64,000 nt of DNA from Rhizobium sp. NLR16a (GCF_017948245.1 NZ_CP072869.1:124001-188000); one strand, 5' to 3'. Shown: positions 1 to 9,748, counted from the stretch's first letter. The notes: generated by a model not told the origin, from the sequence alone. Numbers and translations are program-made.

Positions 1-54
1 GTTCAATCTCGTGATTGATTTGCTTTGTGGATTTTTCGACCCGAGGGGAGCGAG

Positions 55-900
55 ATGATTAACTCAAATCAACGGTGGTACATTCAGCTTTTGCAAGATC
101 CTCTGACAGCGTGCGCGCTCTTTTTCGTTCTGTTGTTTTGCCTAACGGCGATAGCGGCGCCCCTGATCGCGATTCACGATCCAGCGCTTCTCAACCCAAC
201 GTCAAGGCTAAGGCCACCATCGTGGGACAACTGGTTGGGAACCGACCAGCTGGGGCGAGACGTGTTCTCACGAGCGTTATACGGTGCTCGGGTCTCGCTT
301 GCCATTGGCGCGATTTGCGGATTGGTCGTGCTCGTCACAGGAGCGATACTTGGGCTTCTCGCTGGTTATGTTCGCTGGCTAGACACAGTGATTATGGCCG
401 TAATGGACGGTTTGATGGCTGTGCCTGCGGTATTGCTTGGGGTGGCGTCCCTGATGGCCATCGGAAGCAACACATTTGGGTTGATATTCGCTATCTCGCT
501 GCCTTTTTTGCCTGAGATAACACGTTTGACACGCAGTCTGGCTCTTACCATACGAAACGAGCCATTTGTCGAGGCTGCGGTTATGGCCGGCACGGGTACT
601 GCACGCATACTGTGGCGGCATATTCTGCCGAATGCAGTCGCGCCATTGATCGTGTTGACAAGCTACGTCGCAGCGTCTTCTATTATTGCCGAGGCAATAC
701 TCAGCTTTATTGGGATTGGTACGCCACCAGAACTCCCGAGCTGGGGCAACATGATCGCTGATGGACGAAATTCATTTCAGCGCGCGCCTTGGGTAATTTT
801 TGTCCCAAGTACATTTCTCGCGCTCGTTGTCCTTGCAATCAACATTATTGGTGATCGGATGCGCGATGTGACAGATCCTCTCAGCCATGGAGGTCATTGA
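55..900 (+). CDS. Dipeptide/oligopeptide-type ABC transporter permease (DppC-like)
   Basis: Inner-membrane permease subunit of a peptide/nickel-type ABC importer, 281 aa. The N-terminal membrane segment, the downstream GTDQLGRDVFSRALYGAR segment and the EAA-type loop (EAAVMAGTGTARILWRHILPN) are typical of the DppC/OppC subfamily. A TTG at 25 is also in frame, but ATG 55 is preceded by a purine-rich GAGGGGAGCGAG, so I prefer it. The stop codon overlaps the start of the ATPase gene by one base, so the two are co-translated. The partner permease (DppB) and the binding protein probably lie before the window. The substrate cannot be read from the sequence; peptides, opines or other amino compounds are all possible. 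Confidence 0.9.
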   Translation: MINSNQRWYIQLLQDPLTACALFFVLLFCLTAIAAPLIAIHDPALLNPTSRLRPPSWDNWLGTDQLGRDVFSRALYGARVSLAIGAICGLVVLVTGAILGLLAGYVRWLDTVIMAVMDGLMAVPAVLLGVASLMAIGSNTFGLIFAISLPFLPEITRLTRSLALTIRNEPFVEAAVMAGTGTARILWRHILPNAVAPLIVLTSYVAASSIIAEAILSFIGIGTPPELPSWGNMIADGRNSFQRAPWVIFVPSTFLALVVLAINIIGDRMRDVTDPLSHGGH

Positions 901-2495
901 TGTCTGTCCCTGATCCGGTACTTTCTATCCAGAATTTGACCATCACGCTACCTTTGAGCGGAGATCGCCGAGAGGCGGTCAAAGACCTATCCCTTGACGT
1001 CGCGCGGGGCGAAATAGTCTGCATCGTCGGCGAAAGCGGATCCGGAAAGTCCGTGACGGCTTTCACGATCATGAACCTACTGGCGCGTGGCCTTGTCGTC
1101 CAAACCGGAAAGATGTGGTACGGCGGGCGCGACCTTCTCGCACTGAATGTGCGTGATCGGCGGGAGCTTTCCGGAAAATCGATCGCGATGGTATTCCAGG
1201 AGCCCATGTCGGCGCTCAACCCGGTTCTGACTATCGGGTGGCAAATCGAAGAGGTTTTGAAAATACATGAGAGGACGTTGTCGGCGAGCCAGAGACGTTC
1301 GAAAGTTCTCGAAATTTTGGATGCGGTGCATCTGCCCGATCCGCAAGTGATTGCACGAGCCTACCCGAGCCAGATCTCAGGCGGGCAGCGGCAGCGGGTG
1401 ATGATCGCAATGGCGATCATCTTAAAGCCAGACATCTTAATTGCTGATGAGCCGACTACGGCTCTAGACGTCACAACGCAGGCGCAAATCCTGCGACTGT
1501 TGGACGAACTGCGACGCGAGACAGGGATGGGCGTTCTCTTTGTTACCCATGATATCGGAGTGGTTCGCGATATCGCGGATCGGGTAATAGTTATGCGGGG
1601 CGGACGGGTGGTCGAGGCCGGCACAGCCAGCGATGTCCTCGACAATCCTAAAGAAGATTATAGTCGATTGCTGATAAATTCTATTCCGTCCGCCATTCCT
1701 CCAGAAGTGAAGCGGACATCATCGGATGACGTGCTGTTGACTGTACGGGGGGTGGACAAAAACTATAGGCGTGGTGTTTTCACCGTACACGAAACTAAAG
1801 CCGTCTGCGGTGTTAACCTGACAATAAAGCGTGGGGAGGTTGTGAGCATTGTCGGCGAGTCCGGGTCTGGTAAGAGCACGCTCGCCCGGATAATTGCAGG
1901 TCTCGTCCCGAGCAGCGCCGGCTCGGTAGAATTTAACCGCAGCCTTGAGGTCGTCCGAGGCGGCCCTTACCGCCAAGTGCAGATGGTGTTTCAGGACCCC
2001 AATCGTTCACTCAATCCGCGTATAATGATTGGATCGTCGCTTATGGAAGGTCCGATTAACATGGGCGTTTCCCGTGCTGAAGCATTGACGCGGGTTGAAG
2101 CTCTTATCGATCGGGTCGGCCTAGACCGACGCGCGCTCAGTCGCTATCCACACCAATTCAGTGGCGGTCAACGTCAACGAATCTGTATTGCGCGTGCCCT
2201 TGCGATGTCTCCCAGCCTTCTTGTCGCTGACGAGGCCGTCTCTGCTTTGGACGTGACGGTCCAGAAACAGGTACTCGATCTACTGGCCGAGCTTCGTGAG
2301 GAGCTTGAACTGAGCATACTATTCATTACCCACGACTTGCGGGTTGCAGCGCAGATAAGTGATCGAATCTGTGTAATGCAGCGCGGGAGGATCGTCGAGG
2401 AAGGAAGAACCACGCAAATATTCAGCCAGCCTTCGTCTGAGTATACCCGTCAACTTCTCAATGCGTTGCCCGGTCGGCTCAAAGCTTTCAACTGA
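900..2495 (+). CDS. Fused double ATPase of a dipeptide-type ABC transporter (DppD-DppF fusion)
   Basis: Cytoplasmic ATP-hydrolysing subunit with two complete nucleotide-binding domains in one 531-aa chain. Each half has a Walker A (GESGSGKS), an ABC signature (SGGQRQR) and a Walker B-like acidic motif (LIADEPTTALD in the first half, LVADEAVSALD in the second). DppD and DppF are separate proteins in many bacteria; the fused form resembles GsiA/YliA-type subunits. ATG 900 overlaps the TGA of the permease gene. A TTG three bases earlier is also open but less likely. This looks like the last gene of the operon, since no plus-strand gene follows for about 1 kb. Confidence 0.92.
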   Translation: MSVPDPVLSIQNLTITLPLSGDRREAVKDLSLDVARGEIVCIVGESGSGKSVTAFTIMNLLARGLVVQTGKMWYGGRDLLALNVRDRRELSGKSIAMVFQEPMSALNPVLTIGWQIEEVLKIHERTLSASQRRSKVLEILDAVHLPDPQVIARAYPSQISGGQRQRVMIAMAIILKPDILIADEPTTALDVTTQAQILRLLDELRRETGMGVLFVTHDIGVVRDIADRVIVMRGGRVVEAGTASDVLDNPKEDYSRLLINSIPSAIPPEVKRTSSDDVLLTVRGVDKNYRRGVFTVHETKAVCGVNLTIKRGEVVSIVGESGSGKSTLARIIAGLVPSSAGSVEFNRSLEVVRGGPYRQVQMVFQDPNRSLNPRIMIGSSLMEGPINMGVSRAEALTRVEALIDRVGLDRRALSRYPHQFSGGQRQRICIARALAMSPSLLVADEAVSALDVTVQKQVLDLLAELREELELSILFITHDLRVAAQISDRICVMQRGRIVEEGRTTQIFSQPSSEYTRQLLNALPGRLKAFN

Positions 2496-2927
2496 TTGTT
2501 TTGCGGGGAAGCGGCGTTGTTCGTGTGAGGACGCTCTGATGCCGACATGCGTCGATCACCGACGTCGCTTTCACAGAAAAACTTCCCGCTAAGCGCGCGC
2601 GAGACCCGCTTGGGGTCAAAAATAGGCCGGCTGGCCTAGTTGTGTACATGGCGGTCGTCGCAAGGGAAGGAGGACAACCTCTCAGCGTCAGCCACCAAGC
2701 ACCTCAACGCTCAAAGCCCCGATCGCGCGTACGGGTCCCAGAAGTAGCCAACCAACATCTTCGACATTCGATCATCGCCAAGGTTACGTGCATGGCTGTC
2801 GCGGTCCATCAAGTTAGGGAAATGACACTCCAATCTCTATGGTGGGATGGAAAAATGGGCGGCTGTAAGAGCGCGGTGCAACAGATAGATGAAGACTGCA
2901 TCTCGGCCCGTTTGAGAATACAGTAGC
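2496..2927. other. Intergenic stretch without a supported gene
   Basis: This gap lies between the convergent transporter ATPase gene and the Lrp-type regulator. A 94-codon open frame (2642-2926) exists on the plus strand. Its product resembles nothing I recognise, it has no clear ribosome binding site, and its composition looks random, so I do not call it a gene. No clear terminator hairpin was seen. Confidence 0.5.
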
Positions 2928-3392
2928 TTAATCTTCGATCGGAAAGGCAAATCCGGCTTTGACGCGGTCCATGACAACCATTGTTTTGAAACCTTTGATG
3001 TCATTGTTCTCGTAGAAGAAGCGCCGTGTGAACTGTTCGTAGTCTTCCATGTCTTTTGCTGTGACGACGAGGAGAAAATCCGCGTCGCCGGTCACGTAGT
3101 AGCCGATCATCACTTCGCGGGTGTTCTTGATTGCAGTCTTGAAGCGATCGATGATATCAGCCCTCTCTCGCTCAAGCGACACCAGAACGACGACGGTTAC
3201 ATGTCTGCCGACTGCCTTAGGGGACACGATTGAAATATCAGCCTCGATGACGCCCTCTGCCCGCAAGCGTTTGAGCCGGCGTTGGCAGGCAGTCGGTGAA
3301 AGATGCGCTCGTTCGGCCAATTCCTCCGACGTGAGCTTGTTGTTCTTTTGAACGGCGTTAAGAAGCGCGATGTCCGCGCGGTCGAGTTCCAT
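2928..3392 (-). CDS. Lrp/AsnC family transcriptional regulator
   Basis: DNA-binding regulator of 154 aa, usual for the family. The N-terminal winged helix-turn-helix contains LTSEELAERAHLSPTACQRR. It is followed by the RAM/AsnC ligand-binding domain with the typical MIGYYVTGDADFLLVV segment. The open frame extends 30 codons further upstream, but the internal start (MELDRAD) fits the family N-terminus, so I place the start at 3392. It is divergent from the aminotransferase gene with about 190 bp between the two starts. Lrp-type proteins often control a neighbouring divergent amino-acid gene, so local control of the aminotransferase is a reasonable inference. Confidence 0.9.
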   Translation of the reverse strand: MELDRADIALLNAVQKNNKLTSEELAERAHLSPTACQRRLKRLRAEGVIEADISIVSPKAVGRHVTVVVLVSLERERADIIDRFKTAIKNTREVMIGYYVTGDADFLLVVTAKDMEDYEQFTRRFFYENNDIKGFKTMVVMDRVKAGFAFPIED

Positions 3393-3582
3393 GTCCGAGA
3401 AATCCTGCAGCCAGCGTTGATACTCGCAGAATTCCTGCATAGACGGCATCATATTCGCCGTCAATCTGCATCGATTTAGCATCAGATTGCCAGTGTCGAA
3501 TATAGATGCGGGCGCCAGCGGAGCATATCGAGCTGCGTTTCTGTCCGCCGCTTCACATCATCGCGCTACGGAAGGGCTTGCA

Positions 3583-4986
3583 ATGACCATCAACATCAAG
3601 GACATCGGCGAGAAGGACCGCAACTCGGTCCTGCATCCGTTCACGCAACTGAAGGACTTTGCCAGCGGCAAGCTTGGCGAGCCAACAATTGTTGAGACGG
3701 GAAAGGGTATCCGCATCCAGGACGCCCGCGGCAATCAGCTGATCGACGGCTTTGCCGGGCTTTACTGCGTCAATGTCGGTTATGGCCGCACCGAAGTAGC
3801 CGAGGCGATCTCACGCCAAGCTTACCGGCTTGCCTATTACCACTCTTATGCCGCTCACACGACCGATGAATTGGCGATCCTGTCAGACCGTCTGGTGAAG
3901 ATGGCTCCGGGCAAGATGAGCAAGGTGTTCTACGGCATGTCCGGTTCGGACGCCAACGAGACCCAGGCCAAGCTCGTCTGGTACTACAACAATCTGCGCG
4001 GCAAGCCGACCAAGAAGAAGATCATCTCACGTGACCGCGGCTACCATGGCTGCAGCGTTGTCTCAGGTTCGATGACCGGCATGAGCTTCTACCACGACCA
4101 TATGGACCTTCCCTTGCCGCAGATCAGCCATACCGGCGTGCCGCATCACTACTGGGGCGCCAATCCTGGCGAGACGGAGCGGGAATTCTCCACGCGCCGC
4201 GCTGCCGAGCTCGATCAACTCATCGAACGGCTTGGGCCCGACAATGTCGGTGGATTCATTGGTGAACCAGTTCTTGGCACTGGCGGCATCACACCGCCGC
4301 CGGAAGGTTATTGGGAGGCTATTCAGCTGGTGCTTAAGAAGCATGACGTCCTGCTGATCGCCGACGAAGTCATTACCGGTTTTGGCCGCACCGGTTCCAT
4401 GTTCGGATCGCAGCATTATGGCATCGAGCCGGACTTGATCACGGTTGCCAAGGGCCTGACGTCTGCCTACTTTCCGCTCTCGGCTGCGATCGTCGGCGAG
4501 AAAGTCTACCAGGTGCTGGAAGACGGAGCCGACAGGGTCGGCGCTTTCTCGCACGGCTATACCTATTCCGGCCATCCGATTGGGGCGGCCGCTGCCAATG
4601 CTGTTCTCGACATCGTCGAACAGGAGAACCTGCCCGGCAACGCCCGCGAGGTGGGCGCCTATTTCCAGGCGCAGCTCAAGGAGAAGTTCGCTCAGCTGCC
4701 GATCGTCGGCGAGGTGCGTGGCGTGGGGCTGATGGGAGCAATCGAGTTCGTCGGGGACCGCGAAAGCAAGACCCGTTTCGATCCGTCGCTGAAGGTTGGT
4801 GCACGTGTCTCGAAGGCAGCGCGCGACGGCGGTCTGATCGCCCGCGCCATGCCGCATGGCGAGATCCTCGGCTTCGCACCTCCACTGGTCACCACTAAGG
4901 ACGAGATCGACGAGATCGTCTCGATTGCCGAGAAGGCGGTGCGCTCGGTCATGGACGAACTGGTGCGCGACGGCCAGAAGATCTGA
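3583..4986 (+). CDS. Class III PLP-dependent aminotransferase (omega-amino acid/pyruvate type)
   Basis: Cytoplasmic fold-type I aminotransferase of 467 aa that moves an amino group from an omega-amino acid, amine or polyamine to pyruvate or another keto acid. Family marks are the early YGRTEVAEAI region, GMSGSDANETQAKLVWYYNN, the PLP-binding DEVITGFGRTGSMFG motif and the Schiff-base lysine in LITVAKGLTSAYFPLSA. The frame is open from 3487, but ATG 3583 has a good GGAAGGG ribosome site and matches the family start. The aldehyde dehydrogenase gene follows 167 bp downstream. Together they could turn an amine into an aldehyde and then an acid. Amine specificity cannot be assigned. Confidence 0.9.
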   Translation: MTINIKDIGEKDRNSVLHPFTQLKDFASGKLGEPTIVETGKGIRIQDARGNQLIDGFAGLYCVNVGYGRTEVAEAISRQAYRLAYYHSYAAHTTDELAILSDRLVKMAPGKMSKVFYGMSGSDANETQAKLVWYYNNLRGKPTKKKIISRDRGYHGCSVVSGSMTGMSFYHDHMDLPLPQISHTGVPHHYWGANPGETEREFSTRRAAELDQLIERLGPDNVGGFIGEPVLGTGGITPPPEGYWEAIQLVLKKHDVLLIADEVITGFGRTGSMFGSQHYGIEPDLITVAKGLTSAYFPLSAAIVGEKVYQVLEDGADRVGAFSHGYTYSGHPIGAAAANAVLDIVEQENLPGNAREVGAYFQAQLKEKFAQLPIVGEVRGVGLMGAIEFVGDRESKTRFDPSLKVGARVSKAARDGGLIARAMPHGEILGFAPPLVTTKDEIDEIVSIAEKAVRSVMDELVRDGQKI

Positions 4987-5153
4987 CCCGTAGCGACTTG
5001 TGCTTTCCGGCCATCGCTGAACGGCCAGCCGCATTCAGATTGTCATTGTCAGCCACTCAAGTGGGCAGCGGGTGGAGGATCAAACTTCACCCTGCCCAAA
5101 GACCATAACCGCCGTTCATGCCGGCGCTTCATCAGGGAAAGGGAAGTTGGCCT

Positions 5154-6563
5154 ATGACCGCTGCCAAACTTCATATCAAAGTGGGCTTGCCACCCGTATC
5201 GGTTTACAGCCCTTTTGACGGCTCTCTGATCGGATCGATCGAGTCAACGGACGCATCCGACGTCGACGAACTCATCGCTCGTGCTCGTCGCGGGGCCGAG
5301 CTCTCGCGTAACCTGCCGCGGCACAAGCGAGCAAGCATCCTCGAGGGAGCCGCGCAACTTATCGAGCGCCGCCGCGATGCCTTTGCCGAGACCATTGTGC
5401 GCGAAGCGGGAAAGACGATCGTTCAGGCACGCAAGGAAGTCAGTCGTTGCGTCAATACGCTGAAACTCTCAGCCGAGGAAGCAAAGCGCAACGCAGGCGA
5501 GATCGTCCCCTTCGATGCATTTGCTGGGTCAGAACAGCGCCAGGGTTGGTTCACACGGGAACCGCTCGGTATCATCACCGCTATCACCCCCTACAACGAT
5601 CCTCTGAACCTGGTCGCACACAAGCTCGGCCCGGCAATCGCAGGGGGCAACGCCGTGTTGCTGAAGCCGTCGAATTTAACGCCGTTCTCCGCCATCAATC
5701 TCGTCGATGCCCTTTTGGAAGCTGGCCTGCCTGACGATGTCATCACCATCGCTCATGGTGACAGGGAGCTGGTCACTGCCTTGATCTCGTCCCACGATGT
5801 CCGCATGGTGTCGTTTACCGGTGGATTTGCCACCGGCGAAGCCATCAGCCGCGCGGCGGGGCTGAAGAAGCTGGCGATGGAATTGGGCGGCAATGCCCCC
5901 GTCATTGTAATGAATGACTGCAACTTCGATAAAGCGGTCGAGGGCTGCGTCTCCGGCGCGTTCTGGGCAGCAGGACAGAATTGCATCGGCGCCCAGCGCG
6001 TCCTCGTGCAGGCGGCTATATATGAGCGGTTTCGCGATGCCTTTGTCGCAAGGACCAAAAAGCTTAAGGCCGGCGATCCGTTGCGTGACGACACCGATGT
6101 GGGTCCTATGATCTCGGCGGGATCGGCCGAACGCACTGAAACTTCTGTCAACGATGCGATAGCCGCTGGAGCCACCCTCCTCTGTGGTCATCGGCGCGAA
6201 GGATCACTTTACCATCCGACGGTGCTCGAAGGCACGCCCCGTACCTGCGGGCTATGGAGCGAGGAAGTCTTCGCGCCCGTTGTCATGCTGGCTCCGTTCG
6301 AGACCATAGACGAAGCCATTGAGATGGCCAATGATCCCGAATATAGTCTGCATGCCGGCATCTTCACCGCCGATCTCAGGGTCGCGCTGGACGCGGCAAA
6401 CCGGGTTGAGGCAGGCGGCGTTATGATCAACGATAGCTCTGACTATCGCCTCGACGCCATGCCTTTCGGCGGCTTCAAATACGGCAGTATGGGCCGAGAG
6501 GGCGTTCGCTTCGCTTACGAGGACATGACCCAGCCAAAGGTCGTCTGCATTAATTGGGGGTGA
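5154..6563 (+). CDS. NAD(P)-dependent aldehyde dehydrogenase
   Basis: Soluble aldehyde dehydrogenase of 469 aa that oxidises an aldehyde to a carboxylic acid. The nucleotide fold is shown by [12 protein letters not shown]. The catalytic glutamate lies in MELGGNAPV and the catalytic cysteine in [10 protein letters not shown]; the C-terminal [20 protein letters not shown] segment is also typical. ATG 5154 follows an AAAGGGAAG ribosome site; an upstream in-frame ATG at 5118 is less likely. It probably acts after the adjacent aminotransferase. The closest subgroup by eye is succinate-semialdehyde, lactaldehyde or phosphonoacetaldehyde dehydrogenase; I cannot choose among them. Confidence 0.9.
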   Translation: MTAAKLHIKVGLPPVSVYSPFDGSLIGSIESTDASDVDELIARARRGAELSRNLPRHKRASILEGAAQLIERRRDAFAETIVREAGKTIVQARKEVSRCVNTLKLSAEEAKRNAGEIVPFDAFAGSEQRQGWFTREPLGIITAITPYNDPLNLVAHKLGPAIAGGNAVLLKPSNLTPFSAINLVDALLEAGLPDDVITIAHGDRELVTALISSHDVRMVSFTGGFATGEAISRAAGLKKLAMELGGNAPVIVMNDCNFDKAVEGCVSGAFWAAGQNCIGAQRVLVQAAIYERFRDAFVARTKKLKAGDPLRDDTDVGPMISAGSAERTETSVNDAIAAGATLLCGHRREGSLYHPTVLEGTPRTCGLWSEEVFAPVVMLAPFETIDEAIEMANDPEYSLHAGIFTADLRVALDAANRVEAGGVMINDSSDYRLDAMPFGGFKYGSMGREGVRFAYEDMTQPKVVCINWG

Positions 6564-6708
6564 ACTAAAGGTCCTGTAAGCGCAGCTTCGATAGCTCGCT
6601 TGTGGAGTTCTCATGATTTCCCGTGATTTCTGACGGCCTGCAACTTATGCTGGAAGATGCACCAATGCCATCTATAAGATCCTCTAATGAAGTATCTGGA
6701 GCGCAGGT

Positions 6709-7344
6709 TTGCTTGAGCATGAATACACCCAATTGGGCGGTATCAGCCGCCTGAGCGTTGGCAGATGGCTGGGCATGATATCTGCCATGGTTTCGGCGGC
6801 CATTGTCTTCGTACTTTTGTGGTCCGTGAACCTCGCGCAAAGTATGGGGTTGCCGGTCAATCTTCCTCCCAGCTTATTGTCGTTGGTTGGAGCCGGCGTC
6901 GTCTTCAGCATACTTGCCTGGCTCTTGAACCGGCATGCGTGGCGCTGGCGGCTCATGCAGCTTGTCCTTCAGGTTCCCGACCTCAGTGGAGACTGGACAT
7001 GCACGGGCAGGACGATAGAGACGAATTTAAATCCCGCTTACGATTGGACTGGAAAGGTCACTATCGTCCAGTCGTGGGACAAGATTCGTATCCGTTTGAA
7101 AACCGATACATCAGCCTCCAACAGTAAGAGCGCGGCACTTATCAAGGACGAGGCAGACGGCTGGCGGATATTTTACAACTACAGCAACGAGCCGAACATT
7201 GAGCAGACCGAACTTCGCACCCACAAAGGATTCGGCGAGATCCTGTTCAGCAAGGACCTGAGGAGTGGAGACGGCGAATACTTCAACGGTCATGGCAGGT
7301 ACACGTTTGGAACAATGAAGCTGGAGAAGATCGACAATGGCTAG
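6709..7344 (+). CDS. cap15: Cap15-like membrane effector of a CBASS anti-phage system
   Basis: Membrane protein of about 211 aa. Two hydrophobic helices (about residues 21-46 and 54-76) are followed by a soluble, beta-rich domain with the LSGDWTCTGRT and GHGRYTFGTMKLEK segments. This is the layout of the S-2TM/Cap15 family, in which a beta-barrel binds a cyclic nucleotide and the helices disrupt the inner membrane. The start is probably TTG 6709, with GGAG seven bases upstream; ATG 6775 would remove part of the first helix. The last 8 bases overlap the start of a CD-NTase-like gene, the classical partner, which is the strongest support. Assignment rests on architecture and partner, not on a database search. 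Confidence 0.82.
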   Translation: MLEHEYTQLGGISRLSVGRWLGMISAMVSAAIVFVLLWSVNLAQSMGLPVNLPPSLLSLVGAGVVFSILAWLLNRHAWRWRLMQLVLQVPDLSGDWTCTGRTIETNLNPAYDWTGKVTIVQSWDKIRIRLKTDTSASNSKSAALIKDEADGWRIFYNYSNEPNIEQTELRTHKGFGEILFSKDLRSGDGEYFNGHGRYTFGTMKLEKIDNG

Positions 7345-8476
7345 GGATATCGGCAAGCGTTTGAATCAACTCCATACCAGACGATCAGGGGTCGATAGGC
7401 TCGGGCGGCTCGCTCAGGATGCGGCGACCGAGATCCTGCAGAAAAGCTCTCGTGAAGAAAGTTGGCAGAAGCGGGCGAGGGATCAGCCTTATACCCGGTA
7501 CTGTCTGGGAGCGATGCAGGAAGTCGACCAGGACTACACGCGAATAAGTGTGGAGACGGCCGAGCGCGTTGGTAAACAGTTGCTTGAGGGCCTCCAGGCT
7601 TCCAACATACCAGTCGAGTTTCGACTGCAAGGATCCGTGCCGCTCAATGTCCATATTCGAGGCGTCAGCGACGTCGACCTGTTGACGCTCGAAACCAGCT
7701 TCTTGCGATACGATTCCACCGGGCGGATGGCCCAGTCGGGTTTGTACTATCCTTCCAACAAATCGTCCTTGGAAGTTCTTTCCGCTCTGAGAAGTGAGTC
7801 GGAGAAGATTTTAAAGGCTAAGTACCCAGCAGCCACGGTGGATACCAGCGGGGGAAAGGCGATAGCGATTTCCGGTGGATCGCTGCCGCGGCCCGTCGAT
7901 GTCGTGCCGTCACACTGGTACGATACCGCGGACTTTCAGGCTTCTGAGCTTCAACGCGATCGAGGCGTCTTCATCCTCGACAAGAAGGTGCCCACTGAAC
8001 TGTCGAACTTTCCTTTCCGTCACATTCACGAGATCAATCAGCAGGACTTAGCGGCAGGAGCAGGGCTGAAGAAGGCCATCAGGCTTTGCAAGAATGTCAA
8101 GAACGACGCGATCGAGGACGGCAAGAAAATCGTCTTTCCCAGCTTCGATATCGCCAGCACAATGTATCATTGCGATCTCAACGGCCTAAGAGTGGGGACG
8201 TTTTACGAACTCGCCGTCCTCGCCGAAACGCAGCGTTTCCTTGATGAACTCTACCACAACTCCGAGAAGGCGAAATCGCTATTGGTGCCTGACGGATCCA
8301 GACGGATCTTTGACTCGGATGAGAAATACGAGGGGCTGCGGACGTTGTCGGTTGAGATGGACGACCTTGCGAAAGAGGTGGCGAAAGAACAAAGTATTCT
8401 GCTGAAGTACGGGGGCACCGATCCCTCTCTTGGAGATAGCCGCAGGGTTCTGAACGGAACTTATGTCGCTAGTTAG
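7337..8476 (+). CDS. CD-NTase (cGAS/DncV-like nucleotidyltransferase) of a CBASS operon
   Basis: Predicted phage-activated cyclic oligonucleotide synthase, 379 aa. The nucleotidyltransferase signature is visible: LQGS at about residues 97-100, the metal-binding pair in SDVDLL (Asp112 and Asp114), and a third acidic residue in RPVDVVP (Asp188). The C-terminal helical part (FPSFDIASTMYHCD) fits the OAS-like CD-NTase fold. Its product would activate the Cap15-like membrane protein encoded just upstream with an 8-base overlap. No Cap2/Cap3 (E1/E2-JAB) or HORMA/TRIP13 genes are present, so this would be a minimal type I CBASS. I cannot assign the clade or the nucleotide product. Confidence 0.87.
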   Translation: MARDIGKRLNQLHTRRSGVDRLGRLAQDAATEILQKSSREESWQKRARDQPYTRYCLGAMQEVDQDYTRISVETAERVGKQLLEGLQASNIPVEFRLQGSVPLNVHIRGVSDVDLLTLETSFLRYDSTGRMAQSGLYYPSNKSSLEVLSALRSESEKILKAKYPAATVDTSGGKAIAISGGSLPRPVDVVPSHWYDTADFQASELQRDRGVFILDKKVPTELSNFPFRHIHEINQQDLAAGAGLKKAIRLCKNVKNDAIEDGKKIVFPSFDIASTMYHCDLNGLRVGTFYELAVLAETQRFLDELYHNSEKAKSLLVPDGSRRIFDSDEKYEGLRTLSVEMDDLAKEVAKEQSILLKYGGTDPSLGDSRRVLNGTYVAS

Positions 8477-9189
8477 CCGGAAGCGGACGATGCCTGGCGG
8501 GATGCGCGAGCCTCCTGATAGCCGGCGACGTCATCCCGGACAACATTTGACTCGTTGGAGAACCCTAGTGGCACTTCGGGCTCGACACGGAGCCGGAGAT
8601 CGCCCTTAACGACAGGGCCTGGACAAAGCTGCGAATCAAAAGCTTCGGATGCTCGGACACCATCGGGCCTATCCGGGCTTCTGGTATGTTGAGAGGAACC
8701 GGGCGGTTAATAGGTCGTCAGGCTTAGATTATTTCGCTGGACGTATCAGCGAGACTAAAAAGACTAGCGACACGGAAAAGCAATGGAGCTGGTGAAAGTT
8801 CCATAAAAAGGATGCACAACTATAGATGGTGCGAGGGGTAAGGGCATTTTTTGCTTAGTGCCAAAATGTAGCTGGATCAATGCCGTTTGATGATCCCAGC
8901 TTTGTTGAAGTGTTCTATTTCTGCAAAGTTGGAATGTCACACCCCCGCGTTTGGTCCGAGATGACGGCCTCACGTTCGCAACGATCTAGATGCGCTTCGA
9001 GCGCGGCCCTGCAACCGGGACCTGCGATGGCATTCTTCTTGACGTGGCCAACCTCGCGCTCGCACTTGCCCTGGCCGATGGCACGCCACCACCCGCACCG
9101 TCAGCTTCTCCCGCAGATAGAGCCGGAAAGTTGTTGTGGTTCACAATGTGCTCTCGCGTTTGAGCAGCACACGAGTGCGTCAGTGAATG
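8477..9189. other. Gene-free stretch between CBASS and the insertion cluster
   Basis: About 0.7 kb without a convincing gene. A 167-codon frame (8880-9383) runs out of this stretch into the ends of the insertion sequences and is probably chance. The region may hold the ends of earlier rearrangements, but I could not recognise any parent gene. Confidence 0.45.
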
Positions 9190-9240
9190 TGAAGTGCCCC
9201 CCGATTTTGGGCCAGCAGAAGCTGGAATTTTCCGGGGTTA
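9190..9240. mobile_element. Left end of an old IS3-family copy (outermost layer of the nest)
   Basis: These 51 bp start with TGAAGTGCCCCCCGATTTTG and closely repeat the next 51 bp (9241-9291), with a few differences. The last four bases (GTTA, 9237-9240) recur at 16406-16409, directly after the inner IS3 copy. Joining 9240 to the sequence after that repeat restores the end of a second, related IS3 element. I therefore read this as the left tip of an older copy that was hit by the inner one. Confidence 0.75.
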
Positions 9241-9295
9241 TGAAGTGCTCCCCGATTTTGGGCCAGCGGGAGTTGGAATTTTCCGGGGTTAAAGC

Positions 9296-9477
9296 TCAGC
9301 TCGGCGGGGGTGCCGATGAGCCGTTCATCAGCGCAATCGGTACCTTGTTGCCGATCGCGCTGTGTGGCCGGAACTCGTTATAGTCTCTACGCCAATCCTC
9401 CATCTTCAAGCGCGCGTCGTCAAGGCTCATGAACCAGTGAGCGTTCAGGCACTCAGCCCGGAACTTGCCGTTGAAAC
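9296..9477 (-). pseudogene. 3' part of IS3-family transposase orfB, cut off by the IS66 insertion
   Basis: On the minus strand this encodes the C-terminal end of an IS407-type transposase, including the segments CLNAHWFMSLDDAR and FRPHSAIGNKVPIALMNG, and ends at a TGA (9296-9298). The 5' part of the same gene lies at 15408-16070, on the other side of the IS66-family element. The break falls just after the SYIESFN motif that carries the last catalytic glutamate. Confidence 0.9.
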
Positions 9478-9490
9478 GTAAGCGGTGTTG

Positions 9491-9629
9491 TCAGGCCACA
9501 GCCTTGGCTTCTGGCATCTCGGCATAGGCCCATGGCAACAGGTCATCGATCCGGCTGTTGGGATGGCCATTGACGATCTTGGTGATCACGTCCGTCAGAT
9601 AGGCCATCGGCTCGACGCCATTGAGCTTC
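9491..9629 (-). pseudogene. tnpC: 3' end of IS66 tnpC, separated by the RIT insertion
   Basis: Minus-strand translation gives a typical IS66 TnpC C-terminus: KLNGVEPMAYLTDVITKI, a GHPNSRIDDLLPW segment and a terminal EMPEAKAVA before the TGA. The rest of tnpC is at 13061-14452. The RIT element lies exactly between the two parts, so no full-length TnpC can be made from this copy. Confidence 0.92.
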
Positions 9630-9663
9630 GCCGTTTATGCCGACCGTCGAACTATGCCGAACG
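9630..9663 (+). repeat. Left 34-bp terminal inverted repeat of the RIT element
   Basis: Begins GCCGTTTATGCCGACCGTC and ends ATGCCGAACG. It is an exact reverse complement of 13003-13036. The repeat itself contains two ATGCCGA-type motifs, possible recombinase core sites. Confidence 0.92.
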
Positions 9664-9748
9664 CCTCTTTTGATGAGGACGCTACACCGTGCGTTCCCGG
9701 CCGGTTCGGCGGGTCGCCGTTGGTTGACACTCGGCATAGTTCTCATGC

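Noticed and set aside
2642..2926. 94-codon plus-strand frame after the transporter ATPase gene
   Set aside because: No ribosome site, no family features and random-looking composition.
4063..5034. 323-codon minus-strand frame over the aminotransferase gene
   Set aside because: Antisense shadow of a clear aminotransferase; typical of GC-rich coding DNA.
9190..9291. Two tandem 51-bp repeats first read as a CRISPR-like or regulatory repeat
   Set aside because: They are the ends of two IS3-family copies, shown by the GTTA target duplication and the match of the right end.
8880..9383. 167-codon plus-strand frame
   Set aside because: Runs through the ends of two insertion sequences and through antisense of orfB; no family features.
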